From positions 558,001 through 622,000 of the forward strand of contig JBAIAA010000019.1 in NCBI GenBank assembly GCA_037893245.1: 64,000 bases of DNA, written 5' to 3'. The notes under the pieces are model-generated. The model was not told the DNA's origin. It did not search any database and worked only from the letters and a program-made list of their open reading frames with translations. The stretch comes from Crossaster papposus. Lineage: Eukaryota > Echinodermata > Asteroidea > Velatida > Solasteridae. Positions within the stretch are counted from its first letter, which is position 1; each line of letters opens with the position of its first letter. The translations under genes and the position numbers were made by a program. This document shows, in pieces, positions 25,001 through 33,625 of the stretch.

Positions 25001-28000
25001 TTGTTTAAACAAATTAACAATATTTATAAACGATACAAATAAATGGCAACATGGATATGAAAATAAGTAAACCACCATAACATACAATGGCTGGAACGGA
25101 CTCATATAAATAATAATAAAATACAGAATTAACTTACATGTGTACAGAAAAGAAAGAGCAAGAACATCCAACAACTCTGGATGTTCTTGCTGTGCGTCCC
25201 AGTCACAAAATGTCTCTAGTGAAATTAACAACACCACAGTTTTATATGCTTTCGACTTGAAACATGCCAGGCCAGCCTTATTACAATAACAAATGACAAT
25301 TGAAAGACATTCACTGGCCTTAGCAAAAATAAAGAACTAAGTTACTTTAAATAATAATAGGATTAACTGGTTAATCCTCAACAACCAACCTACATACCAG
25401 GACCATTCCATTTCCAGTAACTGAACAAATAATGGTATGATCTAAAATTAACAAAGAAAGTCAAATGGTATTGGGGTATTATTAAAGTAATAGTATACAA
25501 TTAAAGCCAATTTCGTTACACTATCAGCCCCTATGGCACGAAATTATGGGTTTTTACATACATGTACAAGTATAACATTTAGTATATCAGTATTATGGCC
25601 AATGTAATATTTTCAGAAGTGGCGCTATCGCAAAAACGCCCTCGGCCGGTCGGCCATGGCGGCCATTTTTTTCCAAATGGCTGCTAAAACACATTGTTGA
25701 CTGAGTGAATGCAGTAATGTTATTTCAATAAAAACCTTTAAAGGATAGACCGGAATATTATCCAAATAGATTTGCAATGATTAGACAAAAAAAGAAACAA
25801 ATAGACGACATAAATCATAACTGTTCACAAGCAGCTCATGTAGATGTCCTTTACGAGACACCGTAGGAACTGAGAGAACCAAATGAAAGTTTTCACAATG
25901 CGCTTAGCCTGTGATTGGTTCCAAGTTATCGGATGATTTCATGTGCATAATTCAGCTATAGTAAGTGATATTTTGGGTGTTGGTGCATAGAAAGTATAAC
26001 ATAAATGTAAAAAGAACAGGAAAGTGGTAGCTTATTGTAGAAGAAGGCTTTTCAGTTGGGGTAAATTGCAATGCCTAAATAGAGCACATGGTAGGCCTAC
26101 ATGTACATTGACGTAAACATTTACATGATTTACGTTAAGCAAATGACGACATCAATATATGACATAACGTAAAGTACTATAACTAGCTTGGGCCGTTTTC
26201 CAACCAAACCCCAGCTTCGTCTTTGTCTTGGGCTTGTTTATGCAGTTTGGCAATGGTGGTGATGGGGCTGGAGACGGAGCCCATGGGGTTCGAAAGACGA
26301 CCCTAGCGTTGAAAAATGACCAAAGCCCTGTTATTAGTCCGAGCTTATACTTATAGACGATGTGCCCCCTGTTTACATCTGTATTTAAATGTGCCCGGCA
26401 GTATGCGCACGCATCTTGTTTTACATACATTTGGTTAAGAGAAGACATCAGAGGTCACATAATTTAAAGGCGATCTGACCTGCGACGTAACTCTGTAAGC
26501 AATTTTTATGTAAAACACGATGTGTGCGCATATTGCCGGGCACATTTGAATACAGATGAAAACACGTGACGTCAGAGGGCACATCGTCTATACAATCAGC
26601 TGTTCATTCATGTGTTAAGTGAACTTCGTTGTCCGAGACGGAGATGGTTTCCACCTTTAAAAAAAAATGGAAGGCATTCGACCAATTATCTTGTTGGCAA
26701 CAACACCACTTTTGTTGTTATCAGATATCTTTATATCTTGCTTCATTATGACAAAACCGCAACAACATGAGGACGGATAGTATTCACACATGAACCATTT
26801 ATTTTTTAGGAATCGGACACGTGCGTTTAGCTTCTAAACATGACACCGAGCCCCAGCGAACCACAGCGATCTGGCATTAATGGAGAAATCGCCTCGGACG
26901 TTCTGATTCTTGTCAGTTCGTTCTTCTATTAAACTTTCCTTGCGCGTCGTGCAGATCTTTTCTCTTCTTTGTCGTTCCTCAACCAGATCTAAATCTATGT
27001 ACCAATTTCGTACTGTTTCCTTGTAGCTCGCTACCAAAAAAATTGCCACAGTGGGACTGGGGCTTTAGCAAGAAAAGTGTTTACTCGAAAAACACAGAAC
27101 AACAACGATCACAACAACCACAACAGCGGCCACAACAACGACAACAAAATCAACAGCAACTAACCAGCTCTACCAACGTGTACCAGAACAACAACACCAC
27201 AACAGTATTAAATGCAACGGAAGCTTTCTCCCTTGCCTACCTTGATACAGATATGGATATTGTTGACTTTACAGGGGTAATATTTTTGTTGCTAAATAAC
27301 AACCGAAATACAACGAAGTATCAAATTCAGAGAGAAGGGATACATACCTATAGATCCACACTTGTACAGGTTCGCTATCCTTTTTGCGTTCAGAAGACCG
27401 TCGAACACAACCAGATTGCTGTATGCGGCAGAACCACCTTGTAGGTAAGCATAGTCAGCACATGCGCTAGGAGAGTATGCTGAACCACACCTATTTGACA
27501 TAGCAATGCTAACGTGAGTGTATCTATCCTGTCCACTTCCATCTGCGTTTGTTATCACATCAGCATTAACCATCTCCCCGTCGACAAATACTTTCAAGTC
27601 AATTTCCACCGTGCTTGACACATCCACTGTGAATGCGAGATGGAACCACTCGTCCAGTGGTATCTTACTTTTGTCAAATTGCTCGTCAACCGTAAAATGT
27701 TCGGACCTTACCGCGATCTGGAATCTCTGCTCCACTTTTTTATACAGAAAAGTTATTCCCCTGGCAGCCTTAGTCTGTCCCCCAGAGCTCAAGTAATACC
27801 AGGCGATTTTGTCCGCATTTGTAGATTGTTCCGGTGTGTCGATTTTCAACCAAATGGACCAGGTCACACTTTGAGACTTGCACAGGCCAGGGTCCGAGAC
27901 ACAATTCCCTGCAAAGTCTCCGAGATCTATGTAGGACCCAACCGGTACGTGCACTGCGCAGGGTTGTCCCACTAGCTCCGGGCCGGGAACCATTTGAGCA

Positions 28001-31000
28001 GTTCCCACCACTTGATACGCCTCGTTATTCACCACTGGGTTATTCTCGCACGGTGTGACGTCACTCGTTTGGCTGAAGGATTCGTTCAGGATTGGTTGCA
28101 AGTCTAAAACTGAAATACAAATAAGTGAAATTGGAGAGGATTTGATATACTTGTCAAACACGTATTTGTCCTTTGGGCCGACCATTTCCTTTGCATGTTG
28201 ATGTGGCCCGAAGTCAAAGTGCGTTGTATCTACTTGTTATGCAGTCTGGCTCCCTGACGAATTAATTCGGACTATTTCCGATGAACTATTAGGTCCAGTT
28301 CAGTCTAGTAGCCACCAATGCGAGTTGTCGAAAATATTTACCACCGAATTATTGAGAAATATCGTACTTATTGTAAAGTAAATAATTATTCTAGGCATCG
28401 AGCAAATCGATTGCGCTAGATATCCTGTAATTATTCCGAAAAAATACAATTTTAGAAAACAAAATTATAACATAAGAATAACTGCTCGACGCCCGTTGAA
28501 AACAAACGCCGTTTTGTCGAGATTTTCTCGCCATGCATGATTGTAAAACATCAGACTGGTCTGTTAAACGATATTTATACAAGAACAACCGTACAAATCC
28601 ACCCATTCATAATAATTCATGCAATCCTACCTTTAAACGAGACTAGAATATTTGGGCAATGTGCAGGAAGTTGTAAATTAAACATTCATCGTAGTCATCT
28701 TAAATAGTGAACTCGAAATTTCAAATTAGCTGGAAGTCCACAGCAAGCTTGTTTTTAGTTAGCCTTGGTCAAGGCGTTCATCATTACCCGTCCGTACGTA
28801 CGGAGCGGCGATAATCGGAGCTCAAACAACGACCTCACGCGGCCACTATTATATGCAAATCAACTGAAGATATATGAACACCGCAGCGAAGGCTTTCTTA
28901 GTCAACAGGGTGGCAAGTATACAATGGATAGAGGATCTTTATAAAAGAAAAATCATACCAAGATATATCGATTTGGGTCAGTAGTTTTAGCCCCAGGCTC
29001 TATTTTGCAATTTTTTCGTCGGAATTTGTACAAGTTTAATATAAAATGATTTAACAGTAATTAAAAATATATTTTACATTCTTACTATTGTTTATTATAA
29101 CACCTCACTCACAGATTCTGTGTCTTGATTGGCCGAGAGCGCGTCACGTGTCACTTCCTATTTTTACTATTTTTTACTTGCGCTATCCAAAAAGACTATA
29201 CCACGCAAAAAAGACTATGCGCATAGCAACACACGAACTATGCGCATAGCAACGAAAGCGTGACTGAAACCCAGACGTGTGTTTCGGTGCATTGCGTAAA
29301 CATTGCTCTATCACCTTCGCACCCGTTCATCAAGGCAACAAAGTACACGTATGATCGAGAGACGTATAATTCGGAGATTTTGTCATTACTATACTTTCAG
29401 GAAGCTTAAATTGTGCAGAATCTGTGAGTGAGGTGTTATAAAACAAATATTGGTGATCCATGTAGCATTCTATTTTCCCTCGGCTTCGCCTCGGGAAAAT
29501 AGAATGCTCCATGGATCACCTCGGGAGGCTAGTTTTACTATACCACTCAAAGCAGTCAATATTTGTATACTATTGTTTAAAAAGCGTTTTTATATTTAGT
29601 ATCAATGCAAATATGCATGCAATTTACTCGGAGATTTTTGCGCGTCGCGCGCCACACGCACTGCACTGCGTAGAGCGTCTATGATAGAACGGGGGATTTG
29701 CGAACAACGAATAGCACGTTCGTACGCGCTGCCGACCTGTCTTATTAAATATACATGGACCTTTTCGAAATCTTTGCTTCGTCTCTGGTTTGCCTCCGAA
29801 TTCTAAATCACTGAAAGGCAAACATAAATGAAGGCAAATTGAAATACACTTTTGGGTTTTGGGTTCACATCAATCGAGTGGATGTTTCTGAAGCACAACA
29901 TGCAGCAAAATGGGGCTGGAGATCTCGCAGTTGGAAATGCTAAAATCACCTTAAGCCTAGGACAAAACGAAGCCAGAGATTCAAAAAGGCCATTTAATCC
30001 TCGCTGGGCATTGGCGCGCGCTTCCCGCGTATTGCGTGATGTTACGCAGAACGCAAGCTGCCGATATAGCGTGAATTAAGGACTATGGAATACCAACCTC
30101 GTTACCATGGCTACGATCTTGCTGCGCCATGTTTTTCCACCATGCCTTGCGCAATCTTAACCCCTGGAATGGTCTAATTTAAATGTGCCATATATTGGCA
30201 CATATGGGTGCAGTCGATGCATTTAACGCGCGACGCCATCTTTAACATTTTGTAATTGTTATTTTGTAGAATCAATCCTTTCAACATGATATTTTGACGG
30301 AGTTATGGGCAAGGATTTATATTAAATTTACGTACATCTGTGGTGAATCTATAACGTAAGAAACGGGTTTTGAGCAAAAAAAACGAGGCTTCCAAAATCA
30401 ATATTGCACAGGTAAGGCGCAGACTTGAACAAAAAATGTTCATACGTGACGTACGTTCAGGAACACGCGCGCGCATTACATTCAGGGCGTGCAGTTTAAG
30501 AAACACACAGGCAGTAGTATAGTACGCACTGTACTAAATAGCCAGTCAGCGTCGTTTACGCATTCCTCACGGCCAGGGGTTAGTGAAGGAACGCGCACGC
30601 GCCCATGGAGTCGAGGCTGATGGAATACGGACTCGTTTGTAGTATTGCGCATGCTTGTGAGGTTTTAACCAATGAAAAGGGGTAACGCCACCAGATTTCA
30701 CGGGCTCCAAATTTCATGTGACATTGATTTTTTTTTATAAAACTGGCGTTTATCTTTACTTTATCGACCGTTTTAAACTGCCCACGTTACGGGCTCTCGG
30801 TCAAAAGGAAGGGGTACGATAAACTGTCGTGATAAAACGAAATGTACTAACTTACTCGTTGTGTTAATGTTCACAGCAGGTGTGTTTAGCCAAATGAAGG
30901 ATGGTACATCAACCCCGTTCACGTTATTGAAGATGTTGTCTGCGAACTTCGAAATGAATAAGATGTCTTCGTTGTCTGTTGCCGTTGCAAGGGAGCCGCT

Positions 31001-31186
31001 TCGACCGTGATAGTGGAGACGATGACAGTACGCCTGCGCTTCCGTGTACGACAAATGATCTGGGTAATACCTGTAGCACTTGTCTCTGTTCTCCGTCCAT
31101 TGGAAATTACACGGCGAACAAGCTGCTTGAGTAGAATCAACCAAATCCGTGGTAAGCGCGACCGCCAAAATTAGCCAAACAGCCAT
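15862..31186 (-). CDS. U2 gene: secreted split C-type lectin with LamG and Ig cassettes
   Basis: Join of 31186-30856, 28109-27348, 18299-17970 and 16028-15862: 1,590 coding bases, 529 residues plus stop. The architecture and phase-1 junctions are as in the U1 gene. All exons are open. It is distinguished by a 7.0-kb Gypsy-type retrotransposon in intron 2 in the same orientation as the gene, which may cause early polyadenylation. Intron 2 also holds a 241-bp foldback element (26352-26592) and a CAA-rich stretch near 27,095-27,200. Intron 1 holds a small repeat plus hairpin pair (29095-29565). Intron 3 lacks the SAM-like block of the other units and has its own hairpin (16440-16528). Confidence 0.65.
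16440..16528. repeat. U2-specific hairpin
   Basis: 31-bp arms starting GTTTCAAACGTCG, about five mismatches, inside extra DNA (about 16,320-16,650) that the other units lack. Confidence 0.6.
17576..17674. repeat. Short hairpin element, U2
   Basis: Same element as at 3867, arms intact. Confidence 0.7.
17970..18299 (-). CDS. U2 exon 3: Ig-like domain
   Basis: 330 bases, phase 1-1, one codon longer than the other copies (NNVAIRLEC). The canonical Cys-Trp-Cys set is kept (RLECTASGDVITW and GGLFACTAQ). The first codon across the junction is Gly rather than Asp. It is separated from its LamG exon by 9 kb because of the retrotransposon. Confidence 0.8.
18485..19142 (-). repeat. 3' LTR of the Gypsy-type element
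   Basis: 658 bp with 10-bp inverted ends. On the minus strand it holds a perfect 15-bp hairpin stem (18778-18814), a TATA-like TATTTATATGAG near 18,726-18,737 and an AATAAA at 18618-18623, in the order expected for promoter then polyadenylation signal. Confidence 0.95.
19143..19153 (-). other. Polypurine tract
   Basis: GGGGAGGGCAG on the minus strand directly before the 3' LTR, the expected plus-strand DNA primer. Confidence 0.7.
19601..23671 (-). CDS. pol: Pol polyprotein: protease, reverse transcriptase, RNase H, integrase
   Basis: Open for 1,356 codons from 23,671, but the ATG there is probably not used: Pol is made as a Gag-Pol fusion by -1 frameshifting. Residues counted from that ATG: aspartic protease DTGS at 57-60; RT from about 345 to 525 with LDLASGYWQ and the catalytic YLDD at 477-480; RNase H with TDAS (Asp626), Glu667, Asp692 and Asp735; integrase zinc finger His857, His864, Cys894, Cys897; integrase core Asp926, Asp986 and Glu1022, the last two separated by 35 residues; then a GPY-type C-terminal module and a tail without a recognisable chromodomain. 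All catalytic residues are present, so the element could be active. Confidence 0.95.
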   Translation of the reverse strand: MSHICTRCKRTFYYRSGKLQWTGQRVVAQSPVDYKAQSPACFVFGMVGGVDVKFLVDTGSSVTILHPQIWQQLPLDVKHGLCPWDQSIVAAEGSTLQVLGCAEMVIRFGKFHRRHLIIVAPITHAGILGMDYLALHGGVFDIPRRKLKFDAHEISLISENVPVTCCRISIAETVTVPAGQEAVVPDQLHSRGGCAFRGVVEPSGRFASKDEGILLGRTLINSVQSRVPLRIFNLQPEPSILYKGTQIALLQPAEIIEDTSAMSDDIEGSPALEELLQRSSESLNRDQKVKLKELLCQHKNTFSVSGELGRTNLVFHEINTENARPIRQPARRLPHHQRPEAQTQVDEMLKAGVISPSSGPWASPIVLVKKKDGSTRFCVDYRKLNDVSLKDAYPLPRIDDSLDSLAGSAWFSSLDLASGYWQVEMNPKDKDKTAFTTGSGLYEFNVMPFGLCNAPSTFERLMELVLAGLHWKICLVYLDDILIYAQTFEEHTARLSEVFRRLSVAGLKLKPKKCTLFQKEVTYLGHVVSEKGVATDPEKSRKVRDWPTPSNLKQVRSFVGLCSYYRRFIHNFARLAAPLHKLTQKDVGFKWTPECEHAFQILKVKLTSTPILAFPDFSCPFILDTDASGEGIGGVLSQIQDGKERVTAYASRKLSKSEQNYSVTKKELLAVVHFVKYFRHYLYGRQFIVRTDHGSLRWLINFKDAQGQLARWIETLSTFDFEICHRPGTQHRNADVLSRRPESEEVVLDACPKVSSTVTCSSLSHNFAGLSSDELRRAQRCDETLAVMIKWMEEGPDKPPSNLVMPCSRQVKGYWYLWEQLELRDGILYKRYEVNSSTIYQVVVPSLMKKDVLVQAHNARTAGHLGQMKTFKKIQRSYFWLGCRTEVQRWVRQCDNCARKKSPSSKARAALQTSLVGAPLERVAIDIFGPLPRSRLGNRYILVVTDYFTKWVEAYPLRNQEAESVAKVLVEQFFCRFGVPLSLHSDQGSNFESNVFQSMCKLLGIHKTRTTAYHPQSDGLVERLNRTIQNMLSMYVKEDQSDWDVHLPYVMMAYRASEQDTTGVSPNRMMFGREITLPLDLLVSQPQPEDYRNSESYATELYERMQKAFDVAREKIEGAQKRQKRLYDAKLKGKPYAVGNIVWLYNYVRRVGLSPKLQSHWKGPYVVVKHISDAIYRIKHIETGQRIIVHFDRLKPCFSSRTKQVEAHTADDTGISTEDRVSELDGLDRTPGINWADSRNQGVTTRGTTDILADGPDATREAEAAGGDPEDAVLVRTVHEIPDFINEIPDPISEIRRHNNAEWRLSWWIGALTTDIIRETFPQEMRHLLQSMMYLWPGYVINVGDNHRHGCELQNI
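23575..24759 (-). CDS. gag: Gag polyprotein of the Gypsy-type element
   Basis: 394 residues. The N-terminal 25 residues can form a coiled coil. A retrotransposon Gag domain lies at about 125-250 (YDGRTPLEDWLTHF, then the helical region to GRDQFIEAL). A second helical stretch is at 312-335. One CCHC zinc knuckle is present, Cys351-x2-Cys354-x4-His359-x4-Cys364. It forms the particle and binds element RNA. The 3' end overlaps pol by about 100 bases in another frame, and translation into pol goes through a -1 slippery site at 23617-23623. The start is the first ATG after the primer site, with a leader of about 80 bases. Confidence 0.93.
   Translation of the reverse strand: MSEKRSEKEHLKQTIKMLEDEINFLGNSLAGSDAFLDPVGSNFSPSHRSLPTGGVKIELNRSPSTPTYGVPVMPRVGFSLARQTHSMGQTGHVHSGDYLRNKDAGDLSCQTDFVSSISKPVVQPETYDGRTPLEDWLTHFNLCCEINGWTEDQKTRFLAVKLRGHALQVYTDLPDPSKHSYIGLVGALRERFCPQGQAELFRAQLRARTRRKGESLQQLASEIRRLVLKAYPSVSVHFREEIGRDQFIEALDLVDVRLQVRRAKPTNLGKALTLALEEEAFVQLEYNKDPLPQKVVASADQATSLQQGASLVSAEMETKIRQIEQTLSELKLVLSAQQTPRSGSNTFPFACWECKQMGHKKAQCPTFVHVANAHSTTDQGNCSGLDKGSLPSPQ
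23617..23623 (-). promoter_or_regulatory. -1 ribosomal frameshift site GGGAAAT
   Basis: In gag frame the bases read CAG GGA AAT. Slipping back one base gives GGG AAA TTG, which is exactly the pol frame. The phase fits the X XXY YYZ rule, and the site lies inside the gag-pol overlap. Confidence 0.8.
24840..24857 (-). other. Primer-binding site, tRNA-Leu
   Basis: TGGTGGCAGCGGTGGGAT on the minus strand, five bases inside the 5' LTR. From memory it is complementary to the 3' end of the metazoan tRNA-Leu that ends in CCCACCGCTGCCACCA. Confidence 0.8.
24863..25520 (-). repeat. 5' LTR of the Gypsy-type element
   Basis: Same length as the 3' LTR with about four substitutions, including one that shortens the hairpin stem to 14 bp (25157-25191). 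Confidence 0.95.
26352..26592. mobile_element. U2-specific foldback element
   Basis: 241 bp with inverted arms starting TATAGACGATGTGCCC and sharing AAATGTGCCCGGCA further in. Noncoding. Confidence 0.7.
27348..28109 (-). CDS. U2 exon 2: LamG-like jellyroll domain
   Basis: 762 bases, the longest LamG copy (254 codons), phase 1-1. Core strands are as in U1. It is the most divergent copy in the third variable segment, where DVITNADGSGQDRYTHVSIA and a longer loop with SACADYAYLQ replace the sequence of U1, U3 and U4. In the second segment it resembles U3 (IAVRSEHFTVDEQF) rather than U1. Exon edges and flanking codons are almost identical to the other copies. Confidence 0.83.
29095..29441. mobile_element. 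TTATAACACC-ended small element, U2 left copy
   Basis: 347 bp with inverted ends TTATAACACCTCACTCACAG. The interior has a repeated TATGCGCATAGCAAC motif. Noncoding. Confidence 0.7.
29444..29565. repeat. Long palindrome, U2 left copy, one arm shortened
   Basis: Same palindrome as at 10539, lacking part of the left arm. Directly preceded by the TTATAACACC element. Confidence 0.7.
30856..31186 (-). CDS. U2 exon 1: signal peptide + N-terminal half of CTLD
   Basis: 331 bases, 110 residues plus one base. Same signal peptide and CTLD half as U1, with one extra Thr before the donor (NTT then A|GTAAGT). TEAQAYC replaces TEAQTFC, keeping the cysteine. The ATG is the first in frame. The upstream flank carries the conserved TATAAGTG and a long poly-C tract (31465-31503). 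Confidence 0.85.
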
Positions 31187-31215
31187 CGTGAAATCGCAAG
31201 GGTGTTAACTGGGCT

Positions 31216-31223
31216 CACTTATA
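31216..31223 (-). promoter_or_regulatory. TATA box candidate, U2 gene
   Basis: Conserved TATAAGTG 30 bases upstream of the U2 ATG, in the same setting as U1 and U3. Confidence 0.4.
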
Positions 31224-31464
31224 GGCCTAAAATCATAGATCATTAAACGCCGGCCTTCACAGTAATTTCGGTTTGATGCGATTTGATACCAATATAGATA
31301 GGAACCATTAAATATGAACCGCAGTGGTGCTAGATTCTGAAAAATATGAGGGTTCATGTTGGCTCGACGCCAATAAGTAGGAATCTCAACATTGGTAGAT
31401 TCCATTGTCGCAAAATATGGGGGTGGTTGTAAAACACGGTGGCAATGATGTATCGTAAATGATG

Positions 31465-31503
31465 CCCCCCCCCCCCCCCCCCCCCCCACCCCCCCCCCCC
31501 CCC
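31465..31503 (+). repeat. Poly-C tract upstream of U2 exon 1
   Basis: 23 C, one A, 15 C. The matching site in U1 (near 9743) is only C6-TT-C4, and in U3 it is 19 C. Confidence 0.9.
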
Positions 31504-32280
31504 TTGCAAACTGTGTGAAAGTGGATCTGACCACTATCACGAGTCGTTAAAACACCCCTCCCTCTGAATGGACTCAACGTTTTGTTCTCTATAGACTACG
31601 CGTAGGCATCTGTTCAATGAAAGTATGGGAAATTAAACATTTTCAAAGTGGGGTCGATTTCTCGTATAATAGGCGTATAATTTCCCTCGCTACCATTTTA
31701 ATTTCCTCATTTTTACTGTACAGCTTCATGTAGCAGCATAAACGGAAAATACTGTGACGTTCGTCCACCTTATTACTGTCCACATATTATTGTGCAGTGT
31801 AGAACGTGTTTTGGGGTCACAAAAGTGACCATCAATATTCGAGCTGTTTAGCCCTAGTTGTAATTCCAGCAGTAAAATGTTCGCCTTCTGCGGATGTGTA
31901 AGAAACCATATTTTGTGCATTAGTGCTGTGTGTAATCTATGTGACGCACAGAACGTGTATCTTACATTGAATAAAAACGACAGGAAAAAACGTATGTCTA
32001 TGTAATCCGTCGTGTCCGATTAACTGGGAATTCTTTTTGATTGACAAAAATAGGGTAAAAAGTTTAAAAAACATGCTTTAACGTATGTTCTATAAATAGC
32101 ATAAAAGTGACATTTAAAACATGTTTTTGTTCTCAGGTAAGGGCAATGATAAATCTTTGTAATGATATAGTTGATTTGGTGATATAATTTTGCTTTTTGG
32201 CTGGGTCATTTTTTTAAAATAAGCAACAAAACAGTTTTGGCGGCCCCAAAACTGGCACCATGGCAACAGGCCATAGTATA

Positions 32281-32442
32281 CAAATATTGACTGCTTTGAG
32301 TGGTATAGTAAAACTAGCCTCCCGAGGTGATCCATGGAGCATTCTATTTTCTCGAGGCGAAGCCGAGGAAAAATAGAATGCTCCATGGGTCACCGAGGGA
32401 GGCTAGTTTTACTATACCGCGAAATAAAGCAGTCAATATTTG
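32281..32442. repeat. Long palindrome, U2 right copy
   Basis: Complete copy. Directly followed by the TTATAACACC element, the mirror image of the arrangement at 29,095-29,565. Confidence 0.75.
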
Positions 32443-32444
32443 TT

Positions 32445-32886
32445 TTATAACACCTCACTCACAGATTCTGCACAATTTAAGCTTCCTGAAAGTATAGTAA
32501 TGACAAAAAAATCTCCGAATTCAGTGTCAACCTACGTGCAAGCAGTGCGTTGTTTACGAAAGAAATGTACGTTAAATTTGCGTTTTGAAAGGGCACCCGA
32601 CTATTTGTATCTTCTTTCCTTGTACTTTGTTGCCTTGATGAACGGGTGCAAGGGTGATAGATCAATGTTTACGCAATGCACCGAAACACACGTCTGGGTT
32701 TCAGTCACGCTTTCGTTGCTATGCGCATAGTACGTGTGTTGCTATGCGCATAGTACTTTTTTTCAGAACGAGGCTGCGTGGTATAGTCTTTTTTGGAGCG
32801 CAAGTAAAAAATAGTAAAAATAGCAAGTGACACATGACGCGCTCTCGGCCAATCAAGACACAGAATCTGTGAGTAAGGTGTTATAA
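32445..32886. mobile_element. TTATAACACC-ended small element, U2 right copy
   Basis: 442 bp, same ends, opposite orientation to the left copy. Confidence 0.7.
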
Positions 32887-33411
32887 AAAAAAATAGTTCT
32901 ATTTTGGTTACTTGCTTACCAAGTCCTTTCATATTAAAAAATATAAAACAATTGCCGAGGACACTCAATGGGCGTATATACACCACACTGAGTGAAATAT
33001 ATTTTTTTAGATCCTTATTTTCCTTTAAATTAAACTCACTCCAACAATAAACTTGGCGATCTGCGAAGAACCAGCTCAGATCAATTTACAACATTTGCAA
33101 ACATAAACAAAGACCAAATAATCACAAAATACTTCACTGGACTGTTAAAAAGTGGCAGTCTGAAGCATCCTGTAAAATAATGGCTCCTGGTGTGGTGACA
33201 TTTTCAAGTAAAGTAGAACAACTGGAAAAAAACAACTTATTTTTTCAAATACTGCTCCTAATTTATTCCACATTTTCTTTACAATTGATTACACATCTGT
33301 GAAGAGGTACACATAACTTACCTAACACATAACTTACACCTTGACTGAAGCTCTATGGAGAATGTACATAGAGCATGAGCAGTGTGAAAGTACAAAGTAA
33401 CAAATAACCTC

Positions 33412-33625
33412 AATCCTCCAAAATCCTCATTTGGATAAATACCCAAGTAACCTCAATCCGGACAAATTACCCAGCATTAGTTTAGGTCTTATGACCTGGA
33501 TCCTGCATTATCCTCCAGTGTCAAAAAACCAAACGTCCTCAATCCAGCAAATTTCGATGCATCAACTTCCAATTGATATCAATTCTGCAAAACCCTGCAA
33601 TTTGTAAAGAGGATTTTGGAGGATT
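33412..33625. repeat. Inverted-repeat element, U2
   Basis: Same as 11552-11766. Confidence 0.55.

Larger units (their letters stand above)
18485..25520 (-). mobile_element. Complete Ty3/Gypsy-type LTR retrotransposon
   Basis: 7,036 bp bounded by 658-bp direct LTRs that start TGTAACGAAA and end TTTCGTTACA. On the minus strand the order is LTR, primer-binding site, gag, pol, polypurine tract, LTR. Gag and Pol are uninterrupted, and by eye the LTRs differ at about four positions, so insertion is recent. It sits in intron 2 of the U2 gene. Units U1, U3 and U4 have the empty site (GGCAGATATCAGCCC). Flanks read ATAT on the left and CTAT on the right, a likely 4-bp target duplication with one change. 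The domain order (protease, RT, RNase H, integrase) is that of Ty3/Gypsy elements. No envelope gene is present. Confidence 0.95.

Noticed and set aside
26834-27049. Charged minus-strand frame in U2 resembling a U1 stretch near 5,460
   Set aside because: Frame not kept in U1 and the region is absent from U3 and U4.
31386-31577. Gly-rich protein from the poly-C tract
   Set aside because: Simple translation of a homopolymer upstream of the promoter.
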